Positions 32,110 through 41,891 of a DNA stretch of 64,000 bases are shown piece after piece. The stretch's first letter is position 1, and every line of letters begins with the position of its first letter. Made by a program: the position numbers and the translations under genes. The stretch is from Lunularia cruciata. Lineage: Eukaryota; Streptophyta; Marchantiopsida; Lunulariales; Lunulariaceae. Where the stretch lies: NCBI GenBank assembly GCA_948567375.1, contig OX419756.1, positions 22,732,552-22,796,551 on the forward strand. Reading direction: 5' to 3'. The notes beneath the pieces were generated by a model. That model was not told the origin of the DNA, did not search any database, and was given only the letters and a program-made list of their open reading frames with translations.

Positions 32110-33460
32110 GCAAGACATGTTTGCATTACTAAAGATTGTATTTCTTCTTAGTTCTCTCTAGTTGGTTGCTTGGATAAGTCAACAAATTTTGAATCAAACT
32201 CCTTGCCAAAATCACCATCTTGCTCTACCCATACATCAAACTTGTTAATAAGGAAATTATGTAATATTATGCAAACACTAATCTATTTTAACAAGAACTT
32301 ATTTCTAGATGTATCATTCTACTAGACTCTTATTTCTTTAAGTAATGCCATTGGCTTTGAGTGCTCCTCTGTAGTGTTCATTGATTACCCGAGTACAAAC
32401 TAGACATTTATTGACTACTTTAACTTGAGAGCAAACTTGTTAGAAGGAGGGTGCAAGATAACTCATGGGATATAACTTTGAATCTCCTAGTAAATATTGA
32501 TTGTGGTCCAATGGATTTTATTTTCCTTGTTTGTTCAATTCAGACTACATTGGAGATCTTTTTAAACAAGTCATGTCATGAAATGATCTAGGAATCCCTA
32601 CATTTCAACAAAACAATGAGAAATGAGTGCATAATGTAAAACTTGGATGGGAAACTAAAACACTATTGGCAAACCAAATAAATTTTCAACCAACCATGAA
32701 AGGCTTATCTCCCACAAAGTGTATTATCCATCTTCTATCATCACATACAACTTGTTCATTTATTGTATAAACTCTCTTCTTGCAAAAGTAAATTTCACTA
32801 TCTGTAGTTGGTCATTGAGCCAAGGGAAAAAGAGTGTAGTCCACTAATCCCACACACCCCAAAAAACCTTTTGGTGCAAATATAGAGAAATCCATCCTCT
32901 TTCCTTGTTATCAAGTCACTTGACCTCTTTCTTGAGGATTGATAAAATGCAATCATAACTTGATTGATGAATCTCATAGTTGATTCTACACTTGTACTTC
33001 ATATATTCAACCCTCTAGTTATGGGTATGGGCATCCATAACCAGAGGGTTAGGCACCATTTCCATGGTACCTAAACCTATCTAGAGCAATAGCTACTTGC
33101 ATCCAAACAATAGTTTGATGTCTATTTGAAGAACTTTTAAAAATATTGTGATCTTTAATGTCATCTAAAGATCATACATCCATTTGAGTGAGTTGCCTAA
33201 ACTCAAAAACATCTACCCAAGGACAAAGACAAAGTCTATGTTTTGTGCATATTGCACTTTACTTTGCAAATATTTAGAATTGTCAACAAAGTTAAACCAC
33301 CCATGTAATAGTTCTAATAGGTTATTTTCAATTTCATAGTCTTCACTTGAATCATCCAATGGCTCAACAAAATGGAATGCAAGCTCACTCTTAGCCTTTG
33401 CCTTACTTCTTATAATCTATTGAATACACTTTGTAATTTTGGACCAGAGTTGCATGTGTG
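32110..33460 (-). pseudogene. PIF/Harbinger transposase relic
   Basis: Minus-strand fragments in order match a DDE_Tnp_4 transposase. There is a helical N-terminal part (DVFEFRQLTQMD, then HQTIVWMQVAIALDRFRYHGNG, about 33070-33240). GFLGCVGLVDYTLFPLA (about 32815-32880) is the first catalytic Asp block. KKRVYTINEQVVCDD follows (about 32760-32800), then SFHDM, then YLLGDS (about 32460-32510) and the terminal CIILHNFL (about 32240-32280). Several stops and frameshifts separate them, so it is dead. Terminal inverted repeats were not identified. Confidence 0.65.
33009..33050. other. Near-perfect hairpin
   Basis: AACCCTCTAGTTATGG and CCATAACCAGAGGGTT form a 16-bp stem with one mismatch around a 10-nt loop, inside the transposase relic. 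Confidence 0.7.
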
Positions 33461-33664
33461 TGTTAGTGTGTTGCATTTTGCAAAAACAAAGAAAATCACT
33501 ACCTTTCAATGTCATAAAGTGGACCGCTTACTCATTGTGAAACTAATTTGATCAGTTTCCCATATGATTTCTTAAACTTCTATAGTACATTTTGGAGTGA
33601 TACCTTTGAGCCAGAAATTACCTTTGGCCTAGAAGGGTTATTCTTGAAGGAGTTCTTTTACTGA

Positions 33665-34300
33665 AACTTTGGGGCTAATATGTTTTTGGTTACAAGTCTA
33701 AATGAGGTACGCTTGGTTGTGTTGGAAGCATTATCTCAAGGGCTTTCCATAGAGACCAAAATCATAGCATTTGGAGCTTTGTAGTGGACGTTATAGATAC
33801 CTAAAGACACCATCAAGTTGGCAACTTCACCATGACCATTTGAGTGGAGCACACTAATAGACTAGAGCAAACCATCATATTGGAGTAGAGCAGATATTTT
33901 GGGGCTAATATCTCCATGGTTACTTGTTCAAATGCGGTGTACTTCATTTCATTGGAAGAGTCTTCTCAAGTGATTCCATAGAGACAAAAATAGTAGCAAT
34001 TGGAGTTTTGTAGCAAAAATTATAGTCACTTGAAGACACCATCGGGTTGGGAACTTCACCATGATACCATGACCATCAGAGTTGGACTATCAAAGAGTGA
34101 TCATCAGACTGGAGTACACATTCAAAATGGAACAAAAAAGTTGTGAGAGCTGATATCTCTTTGGATATTAGTCAAAATAGAGTTTGTGTAGTCTCATTGG
34201 AAGCATCTTCTCAAGGGTTCTCCATGAAGACCAAATGCATGGCATTTGGAGCTTTGTAGTGTAACTTAAAACCATTTGAAGACACATGTATTTTGGGGTG
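33665..34300 (+). repeat. Three diverged tandem units of about 235-245 bp
   Basis: Units start at about 33668 (GGGGCTAATATGTTTTTGG), 33901 (GGGGCTAATATCTCCATGG) and 34146 (GAGCTGATATCTCTTTGG). Each contains TTGGAAG, a TCTCAAGGG-type box, CCATAGAGAC and GGAGYTTTGTAG. The region 19850-19990 carries the same unit. Confidence 0.8.
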
Positions 34301-35340
34301 ACACTTGTGACTTGGCACCTTTGACGTGACACAAAACAATAGTTGGACTTTTTGCATGTTGTGTTGTTGTAAAGTAGTTGCATGTACACTTGTGGAGGTT
34401 TGGGAGAGTTTTTATCTTGGGCTTGGAGTTCTTGGGAGGAGTGGATTATTGCTTGAGAGGATTTTGAGAAGATTATTCTAATAGACCAATGGAGGGGAGC
34501 ATTAGGGAGTTAGCGAGGAAAAGAGTATTCAAGAGTTTTGGACTGATTGATTAATAGGGAGCGAAGTGAAGGAGAAGGGTTTGATGGTTCAAGATTTCTT
34601 AATTGATTGAGTGAGGATTGATTGAAAAAAGGATTGGTTGAAAAAAGAATTTCAGTGAAGAGTGTTTTAGGGGCAAGAAGTTCTAAATCAATTGAATAGG
34701 ATGATTGGAAAGAGTGGGTTATTGATAGGAAGTGTTCTTGATCAGCATGTCAGAGGAGAAAAGGAGAATTTTGAGGAGTTCTATTTGATCGACATGGCAC
34801 AAAGGAAGGTTTTGAGGAATAGATTCTAGCTAATTTCTTTTGAGTGGGATTGACAAGAGGAAAGAGGAAGGCTTGTTAATAGTTATTGATAGTTAAGAAA
34901 ACTCTTAGCTTAGCTCACAGTTTCGTAAACAGACCTTTTCACCCCTTCAAATTGCTCTGCAATTACTGCCCAAATGTTTCCAAGTCGAAGCTGGATAAAG
35001 GCACAAGTCTCAAGAGATCGCCAATATTTGTAAAACTTTTGTGGAAAGTGCCATGTACAGAATTGTACAGATATCTAACAACCTACTTCCGATTTCTACC
35101 TGGCGTAATTGCTTTGACTGTATACTCCTGCTTAAGGAGTGATCCATAATTACAAGGGCTCCCCACATAAGGTGGAGAGATATGTGGCCTACTCTGGGTT
35201 GCCTACATCAAGTGACCTCCAAACGAAGAAACAGGTCACAGCTAGAACCCCTACTGTACGACTGAATTTAAGGCTACAGGAACCCCCCAGCCTTAATTTG
35301 ATAGGCTCCGGCGTGACGCTTTCTACCATTCTATGAGCCT
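34301..35340. other. No gene seen; purine-rich then 3' flank of the hydrolase gene
   Basis: 34390-34880 is purine-rich on the plus strand and LTR-like in composition. 35100-35375 probably includes the 3' UTR of the minus-strand hydrolase gene. Confidence 0.4.
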
Positions 35341-35375
35341 CTCAAGATCAAGTAAAATACAAATAACTTTACAAG

Positions 35376-37839
35376 CTACATAGCTAATATGTCCCGTATC
35401 GCTTGGTCAATATACTTGGTGTCAAGGGTATTGAGACCAGCCCCAGCAAAATGACCCCACACTCCAGGAATCATTCGGAGTTCTGCACTTTGCATGAACT
35501 TGATCTCATATGCCTCATCTTGTAGGGGAAAATATAGATCTCTCTCTGCAGACAGGATTATCGTCTTGGCCTTGATTGAAGCCAGCGCCTTCTCAAGATT
35601 TCCATCAAATCCTGGGGTAAGGCCAACATTGCTATTTGCCCATGTCCACAACATAGTGAGAAGGTTGTTGGGATCTCTCCTATCCAGAAAAAACCCTTCC
35701 CAGTAGCCAATGAGAAAGTCTTCAAGACTGGTGTAGCCCATGTCTCTCCACAACTGAAAGTCATTGTTAAAAAAAAGTTATTAACTGCAATTACAGTGAA
35801 GCCACAACAATTCCGCAACAATCCCGCAGCAAAATTAAGGTGGTGACAGATATGCAACGCTCACCTCATTCCAATAGAATGCCTGTGAAAGGGCCCAGCC
35901 CGCATAAACTCGGGCAGCAGCTCTTAGTCCTTTGGCTGGAGTTTCTTTGTACCAACCATCCTGAAAACCAATGTCGGCAGTTAACGCTGCTTTGACTCCT
36001 TCAAGCATGACCTGCGCCAACTCAAACATTCAGAACTCCTCGGTAACAGGGACGAAGTGAGTCCATGATGCAAGCTTACAAGGCCCAAAGGAGTTTCAGC
36101 TATATCAGATGTGAACTTAAAACATCCTAATTTTAATAACGCTGCACATGATGCTAGACGACCACAAACAGAGTGAAGTGACTTACAACAGTGTGAGGAC
36201 TAGTTCGCGCGGCACCACAGAACGGAAGAATGCGCTCCATCATGTCCGGATAGCTCACTGCCCATTGGAAGGCTTGTCCAGCACCCAAAGCCCATCCTAA
36301 AACCATCTTCAACTTCCTAACTCCGAACTTCTCCACCACCAGCTTGTATTGTGCTCTGACATTGTCTTCGATAGAAATCTGGAACGTCATATAATGGGCC
36401 GAGATTAATTATCGATGAACCGACACTCTGGTTGTTGCAGAGACCAATACTTTTAGGCTAGTAATGAAGACAAAATTACTAAACAAACACGGCAACCATG
36501 AAACAAAGGGCAGCATAGGACAATGGCGACCTAGAGCAGAGGGAAACTTGACAACTCCGACTTGGGCAAAGATCCAGTATGGGCCCAAATATTAAGGCAT
36601 CTAGAGATAAAGAAGTATCAACTTCTTATCATTTCATAACCACTGTGATGCAAAATTTGAAAGGTGATAGACAGTTGCAAAGGTCGATAGACAAGACTTT
36701 GATGAGAAGACTCAGGAATTCTGAAGTTTAAATCGGTCATTATGAGAGTCTGGTGTAAATGTACCATCGTCTCTCCACTCCCTCAGCTTCGCTCAGAGGG
36801 CTTACCTTAGGAAACCGCGCTTGATCGTAAGGAGGCGCGCAGTTGCTGGGTGATGTTGATAATCCGTTTCCAAGCATATTTGGAACAATAATAAAGTATT
36901 TTGATGGATCCAGAGCCATAGTTGGTCCAATCAGCCAGTCGTTCTCCCAGTGTCTACCAGAGTACCATGTCGGATAGACTATGGCGTTACTGCGATCCTC
37001 ATTAAGTGTGCCCCACGTCTTATACGCAAGCTTAGCTCCCCTGAGTGTTGCACCCTCACTGAGAGAAAAGTTTCCAAGGTCGAATAGTTCATATGACTCC
37101 CTTTCAGCTGTCAAGTAATGGAAATATTCTCAAAAGTTAAATCTCAAAGCTTTGGAGTGAACCAAACTTTCACGAATAAATACATATGACCATCTTATTC
37201 TTGGTAACACAGTCTTTTTTAAGTATGCTGAGTGATCAGCAACCAGCATGTTGACTACCGTAACAGCTCTTGTTTTTGTCCGCAATACATCATCTAAGTA
37301 CTTTGAAGGGCTAGGTTTTGGTAGATAAACGGCAGAATCACCAATGTCTTATTTCTACAGAATTATATCAATTCCCTTGCTAACCTGGGCACATTCGTTA
37401 CTCATGCCAAGAAAACCTCCACTGATTACTTTACATGAATAGATTACTGCCATTGCACTGAAGGCAGGACTTAATGAGGATGAAGATCGAGTAAGCATAT
37501 TTACGAGTAATAATACTAAGATCTTAACATGAGGGGACACATAGCTGAGAGTTAAGCACCTTGGGTCATAGTGCGCGGATCTAGCTTGATACCGACAACC
37601 GTCACATCGTAACGTACACTTCTGCTTAGTGCTCGACTGATGCCTCTTTCTATGGCCCGTTTCCTGTACGGACGTTTAACAGCAGGTGAGGGGAACCCCA
37701 GAAATTGAGACACTTTCGGTTTCGCTTCAGCCAGTGGCAAGTCACTGGTCCCTGCAGCCAGTTGACAAGTCACACTATCAGGACTTCTATACCATATAAT
37801 GGAGACAGGTATCCACCACCAAGAAACACGATGGAAGAT
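35376..37839 (-). CDS. Homoserine-acetyltransferase-like alpha/beta hydrolase, nucleophile Ser replaced by Ala
   Basis: Five coding exons can be placed on GT-AG borders with matching phase: 37560 to at least 37773, 36806-37107, 36187-36378, 35865-36011 and 35376-35753 (stop TAG at 35376-35378). Introns are 452, 427, 175 and 111 bp. The product matches the homoserine O-acetyltransferase-like family: LRGAKLAYKTWGT, YPTWYSGRHWENDWLIG, DPSKYFIIVPNMLGNG, then ISIEDNVRAQYKL. The nucleophile elbow, GWSxGA in relatives, reads VLGWALGAGQ, with GCT encoding Ala. The Asp (SAERDLYFPL) and His (WGHFAGAG) of the triad are kept. The first exon is basic (KRPYRKRAIERG) and could be part of an organelle-targeting segment. 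No ATG lies in its open frame (to 37839), so the start is in an exon further upstream; ATG 38009 is a candidate. Confidence 0.85.
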
Positions 37840-38144
37840 TTAGGCAACTGAATAATCCTGAGCCAAAAGGAGCGAAGAGGTCCACCCAGACAGCAGTTTA
37901 AAGGGAATAAGCCTGGTATCGGAACAATCGACGTACAACCGAGCGAATTAGGCTGGGATGCAAGGAACGACGTTGCACAACTCGTCATAGGAGGCGTGCG
38001 GAGGTACATCCCGCTACACTGGTAAAGCAACAGAATCCTCTACTCCTCAACTCAGGGTATCCGTCTCTAAATTTCGTGAATCCCGTTTTATGTAGCATTC
38101 TAACATTATTTTAACGAAGGTAGGACCCTTTAGCATCCGAATCT

Positions 38145-38537
38145 TTCATTTATACGCAGACTAAATTTTCTTCCAATCTCTTCCCACCAAAACATCCTGC
38201 AGTATTCAAAATCTGCGGATGATAAAGTGGGCGGCTACACTCTAGCTTCACGTCCAGCTTCGAGAGAGCATATATTGATCCTTCTAATACTTGCTAGACT
38301 TAATCGGACTCGGTTCACGGGACTGTGATCGAATCAGCTCTCTCATTTATGGCCAGACTAAACTTTCTTCCAATCTATTCCCACCGAAACATTCTGCAGT
38401 ACTCAGAATCTGCAGATAGTAATAAGCATGGCTAAACTCTAGCATCGGAAACACCTTTAGAGCGCAAGTGTTCCCATTCTTCTAGCACTTACAACATTCA
38501 ATTGAACCCCGGTTCATGGGACTTCGATGGTCAGATT
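38145..38537. repeat. Tandem duplication of about 196 bp between two genes
   Basis: Two diverged copies, 38145-38341 and 38342-38537. Each starts TTTCATTTAT or TCTCATTTAT, has the CTTCCAATCT(C/A)TTCCCACC box and CTGCAGTA, and ends near GGTTCA(C/T)GGGACT. They lie upstream of the minus-strand hydrolase gene and downstream of the minus-strand trihelix gene. Confidence 0.8.
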
Positions 38538-39138
38538 CCATTTTGCCACCCACGCATCATGGTAATTTCATGAACTATAATTACAATAACCACAATGGAA
38601 ACTAGGCCCGGGTGTGATAATCGTGAAAGTCGAAGTCGAACTTCAGAGGCAGCCCATTATTCCGATCCCGCGGCAGCCCACTGACAGGACCGTCACTGGG
38701 CTAAACTATGCGGTCAATCTAGCGGTAAGGTTAGCGGTGGTGGTAGGCTACAAGAGGTTAGAGACCGGTCCGGTAACGCTATACGTTGGGCACTTGTCAA
38801 GCGACGCGGCGGGAGCTGAATAACTACCGTTGTTAAAAACAAGCGGCAGCACCGTGACGGAGACGGGACCTGCGGTGCCGGTAACCCTAACCACAACGTC
38901 AACGAAGTCTTCTCGTCAACTTTCTCAAGCACTCCCGGGCTTTCCATGTTCTGCTCAGTGATGAAGCGCAAGAATCGTGAAGGGGTTGGAGTAGACAGTA
39001 TTGTTTGAAAAGAGAGTTCTGAGGCGCCACCAAGCCAGGAATGGTGGCACAAGTTAAGCTCAGCGCAGGGGTGCAAGCGAGTCCAAAAAAGAGTTTAGCT
39101 TCGCCAATGGTTGCTTTTCTCTTTGAGTTAAAAGGGAC

Positions 39139-40152
39139 CTAGACTGTAAAAACCGCGTTTGCATTGGACCGTAACCTCCTAGGAGAGCTCGAGCTTGGGC
39201 TGCAAACTGGATCAGTATAAAGCCTCTGGTTTAGAATTCGTTTAAAAATTGCAGATGTCGGAAATTTGTAAATAGGAAGGAAAGCAGGGTCAGTTCTTGT
39301 CAGGAAAGCAAGAGCATCAACCGCAAAACTTGTTTTGCCTTCTGCGAGTGTAATTACACGGAAAATGAGCGTGAGAATGCCTGGGTGAAGGTGGTCGTCA
39401 TCTTCAGCAGAGGAGCCCTCCGCAGCAACCATCTTGTCGCCTCCTTGCTCTACCAGTTGCTCCATGCGGGTGTACCAAGGCCATCTGCTCTTGATTGAAC
39501 CGGAAGACCTTTTCTTATCTTTTTCTACCTTGTATCGTCGCTTTAGCGTATCCATCTTGTACTTGCAATTCATGACACCCTTGGCAGTCTTTTGAGCCCC
39601 GCATCGCCTGTTCACTACTGAAGATACCTCTTCCCAATCTCTACCTTTCAGGTGACCACGATCAAGTTTTGTGTACTTCTCTTCGTAGGCATCGAGGAGA
39701 CTAGCAATTGCCCCGTCGCTCCATTCTTCCCTGTCTTTAACCTTTCCACCTTCAGGGTCCAGCTTCGGTTTCTTGTGCTTCTGCTCGGTTAAAACATGAG
39801 TCTCCGGGCCTAGTCCTACATCATCGTCGCTGCCCATAGGATCCATTCCTAATCCTTGACTGTGCACATCATCCTCGCTCGCCATTCCATCTACACCTAA
39901 ACCCTGACTGCAAGACTCGTTGGGAGTTGACGCCATCTCCACCTCTCCCCGCTCCCTCCCGTTGCCAACATCCATTCTGATTCTTTCAGGATTCTTAACG
40001 TACTCCGGATGTGCACATATTCCTCCATCATCCTCACTCGCCATAGCGTCCATCACAAGACCAGCTGCCCTATGCACCACATCATCCTCGCTCGCCATAG
40101 CTTCCATTTCTAAACCCCGACTGCAAGACTCATCCGGCGTAGACGCCATCAT
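39139..40152 (-). CDS. Trihelix (ASIL/ENAP-like) DNA-binding protein
   Basis: 337 codons from the first of two adjacent ATGs (40150-40152) to TAG 39139-39141. Residues about 141-236 form a Myb/SANT-like trihelix domain: EEWSDGAIASLLDAYEEKY, then LKGRDWEEVSSVVNRRCG, CKYKMDTLKRRYKVEK and the tryptophan-rich SRWPWY. This is the pattern of the plant ASIL/SIP1 clade, nuclear factors that bind DNA and usually repress genes. The acidic N-terminus is built from repeats: MASTP(D/N)ESCS at 2-11 and 73-82, and four copies of MASEDD or MGSDDD between 19 and 111. A possible basic nuclear signal is KHKKPK. The C-terminal helix (ILTLIFRVITLAEGK) may mediate dimerisation. No introns are visible. Confidence 0.88.
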   Translation of the reverse strand: MMASTPDESCSRGLEMEAMASEDDVVHRAAGLVMDAMASEDDGGICAHPEYVKNPERIRMDVGNGRERGEVEMASTPNESCSQGLGVDGMASEDDVHSQGLGMDPMGSDDDVGLGPETHVLTEQKHKKPKLDPEGGKVKDREEWSDGAIASLLDAYEEKYTKLDRGHLKGRDWEEVSSVVNRRCGAQKTAKGVMNCKYKMDTLKRRYKVEKDKKRSSGSIKSRWPWYTRMEQLVEQGGDKMVAAEGSSAEDDDHLHPGILTLIFRVITLAEGKTSFAVDALAFLTRTDPAFLPIYKFPTSAIFKRILNQRLYTDPVCSPSSSSPRRLRSNANAVFTV

Positions 40153-40611
40153 CTTCGTCCAAAAAATATTCGGTCTTTTCGCCACTTTCCTTCTTGGTTC
40201 CGTCCTTTCCTCGCACGTTGATCCGCGCGCTTCAGATTAATTTTCTCCAACACATGCGACTCTCCTTGTCCAATTCCACCTCGATTTCTCTTGATCGTCG
40301 CGCATAATTCCACAACCAACAATTCAGTGCTCCTTGTTCCAAACTCTCGTGCTTGCTTCTCAGCTCCCCGTCCCCGAGACGATCCAATCGACGGGAGCAG
40401 CCGGGACCAGAATGCGTCCACTGTGGTTAACCAAGGGTTAACGTGTCAGTGCTGACACTTCCCTTCTCTCCCGCCGCTCTCGCTCTTGTCGCTGGCAGAG
40501 CGACTGCACCGTAGCTTTCCAAAGTAAATAGTTTATCTGGTTTAGCTGACTTCCGAGCTTTCCACGTCCGATGACGTCCAGGGTTCACTAAATTATTGCA
40601 CCTTTTGTTTC

Positions 40612-40676
40612 TCCCTTGTACGGCTTTGATGGGGTCTTCCCATCCTTCGTTTTTCCTACGCGGTCGCCTTTCTTTG
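40612..40676 (+). repeat. R1 dispersed repeat, partial copy
   Basis: Carries the R1 end CTTTGATGGGGTCTTCCCAT followed by CCTTCGTTTTTCCTACGCGG. It lies between the trihelix gene and the TPR gene, inverted relative to 41367-41430. Confidence 0.8.
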
Positions 40677-41366
40677 TGTTTTTCTTATGTGTTGACGACG
40701 GATCGATTCACATGACTCACAGGACTGTCTAGATCTACGGTATTCTTCTTGCTTCTCCTTCGCGTATGGGACGTTCTCTTTCTCTTGTGCAGGGGGAGAT
40801 CTTCATCCATCACGGGAGGGCCCTGGCCGAGGCTCATCATGTTTAGTGAAATGTTTCATCAGGAGTTTCCCTGCTGTTGAGTTTGTGTCCAATTTTCATG
40901 GTGACTGACACGCGATGATTAAAGGGTGCTAAAAGTTTTAAGCGATTTTGAATTTACCCATACAGTATTGCACCACGGGTGATTGGTAAGACAACTTTAG
41001 ATTGGAAGGTTCTTGTATAGGGAATATTTGTACCTTTGGTACTCTCCCACATTTGAGGTTACCTCGAAACCAAGTACGAGTATGAGGATTTCCTACTGGA
41101 GAACCTTGAAGCCGCTTAAATGATATTGATAGCAACTAAATCAAAGAAACAGGATACACATGTGGATTGGATGTGCATACCAAATACGGTATGCACATCG
41201 TATTTTGACTCGCTTGTCTCACTGTGAGGTCAAAGTTTTGATCTTTGTTTGAAGTTTAAAGAATTAAATGGTTCTTGAATCGCCTTTCTACGATGCATGA
41301 ATGAAATCAAACAAATATAATTAATAACTCACACTCTTGAAGAAATTTAGAAATTTGTCAATGAAA

Positions 41367-41430
41367 TAAGAGAGGAAGGCGACCGCGTAGGAAAAACGAA
41401 GGATGGGAATCAAGCCGTACAAGGGAGCTG
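41367..41430 (-). repeat. R1 dispersed repeat, partial copy
   Basis: GAAGGCGACCGCGTAGGAAA then ACGAAGGATGGGAATCAAGC and CGTACAAGGGA, the reverse of 40612-40676, with a small internal loss. Confidence 0.8.
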
Positions 41431-41827
41431 GTTTGGAAGTTGTATTGACAAAATGACAAATGTCTGTCGAATTAGCTAACTGTATCCTGCTTAGAAGTAC
41501 CGGATCGTAGTTTGTTCCCATGAGAATTGGAGTCGGAAAGCAAACTCCATTTTGTAGCGTGAGAATTCATGTGGATGCGATTACTCTGCCTCGCTAGATA
41601 TGATCTTCAAATTCAATTCTACGGAGGGTTGCTGTAGACCTCGGATAACTGGCGATCAGTAGAGGACAGCGAGGTTGTATCTTTCAGAAACAATTTGATT
41701 AGGTCTTGATGGGCCTAATTAAGGCAGCACCCGTTGAGGACATTCCGCGTTTTGGTCAGGACATGACGGTCTCTTTTCGGATATGACATGGTCGAAGTTG
41801 ATTACAAAGCTGAAGAGGATCCTCTCA

Positions 41828-41854
41828 TGTTCTTAACAGCTCACAATCTTTGAC
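41828..41854 (+). promoter_or_regulatory. Short upstream ORF before the TPR gene
   Basis: ATG at 41828 followed by eight codons and TGA (41852-41854), ending 37 nt before the main ATG at 41892. If the transcript starts upstream it could lower translation of the main ORF. Inference only. Confidence 0.35.
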
Positions 41855-41891
41855 GTATGCGAGACATAACATTTACGAGCAACGTAGTGGA

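Noticed and set aside
38714-39076. Minus-strand ORF of 120 codons downstream of the trihelix gene
   Set aside because: No ATG-anchored domain, low-complexity Pro/Ser composition and overlap with a plus-strand frame; most likely chance.
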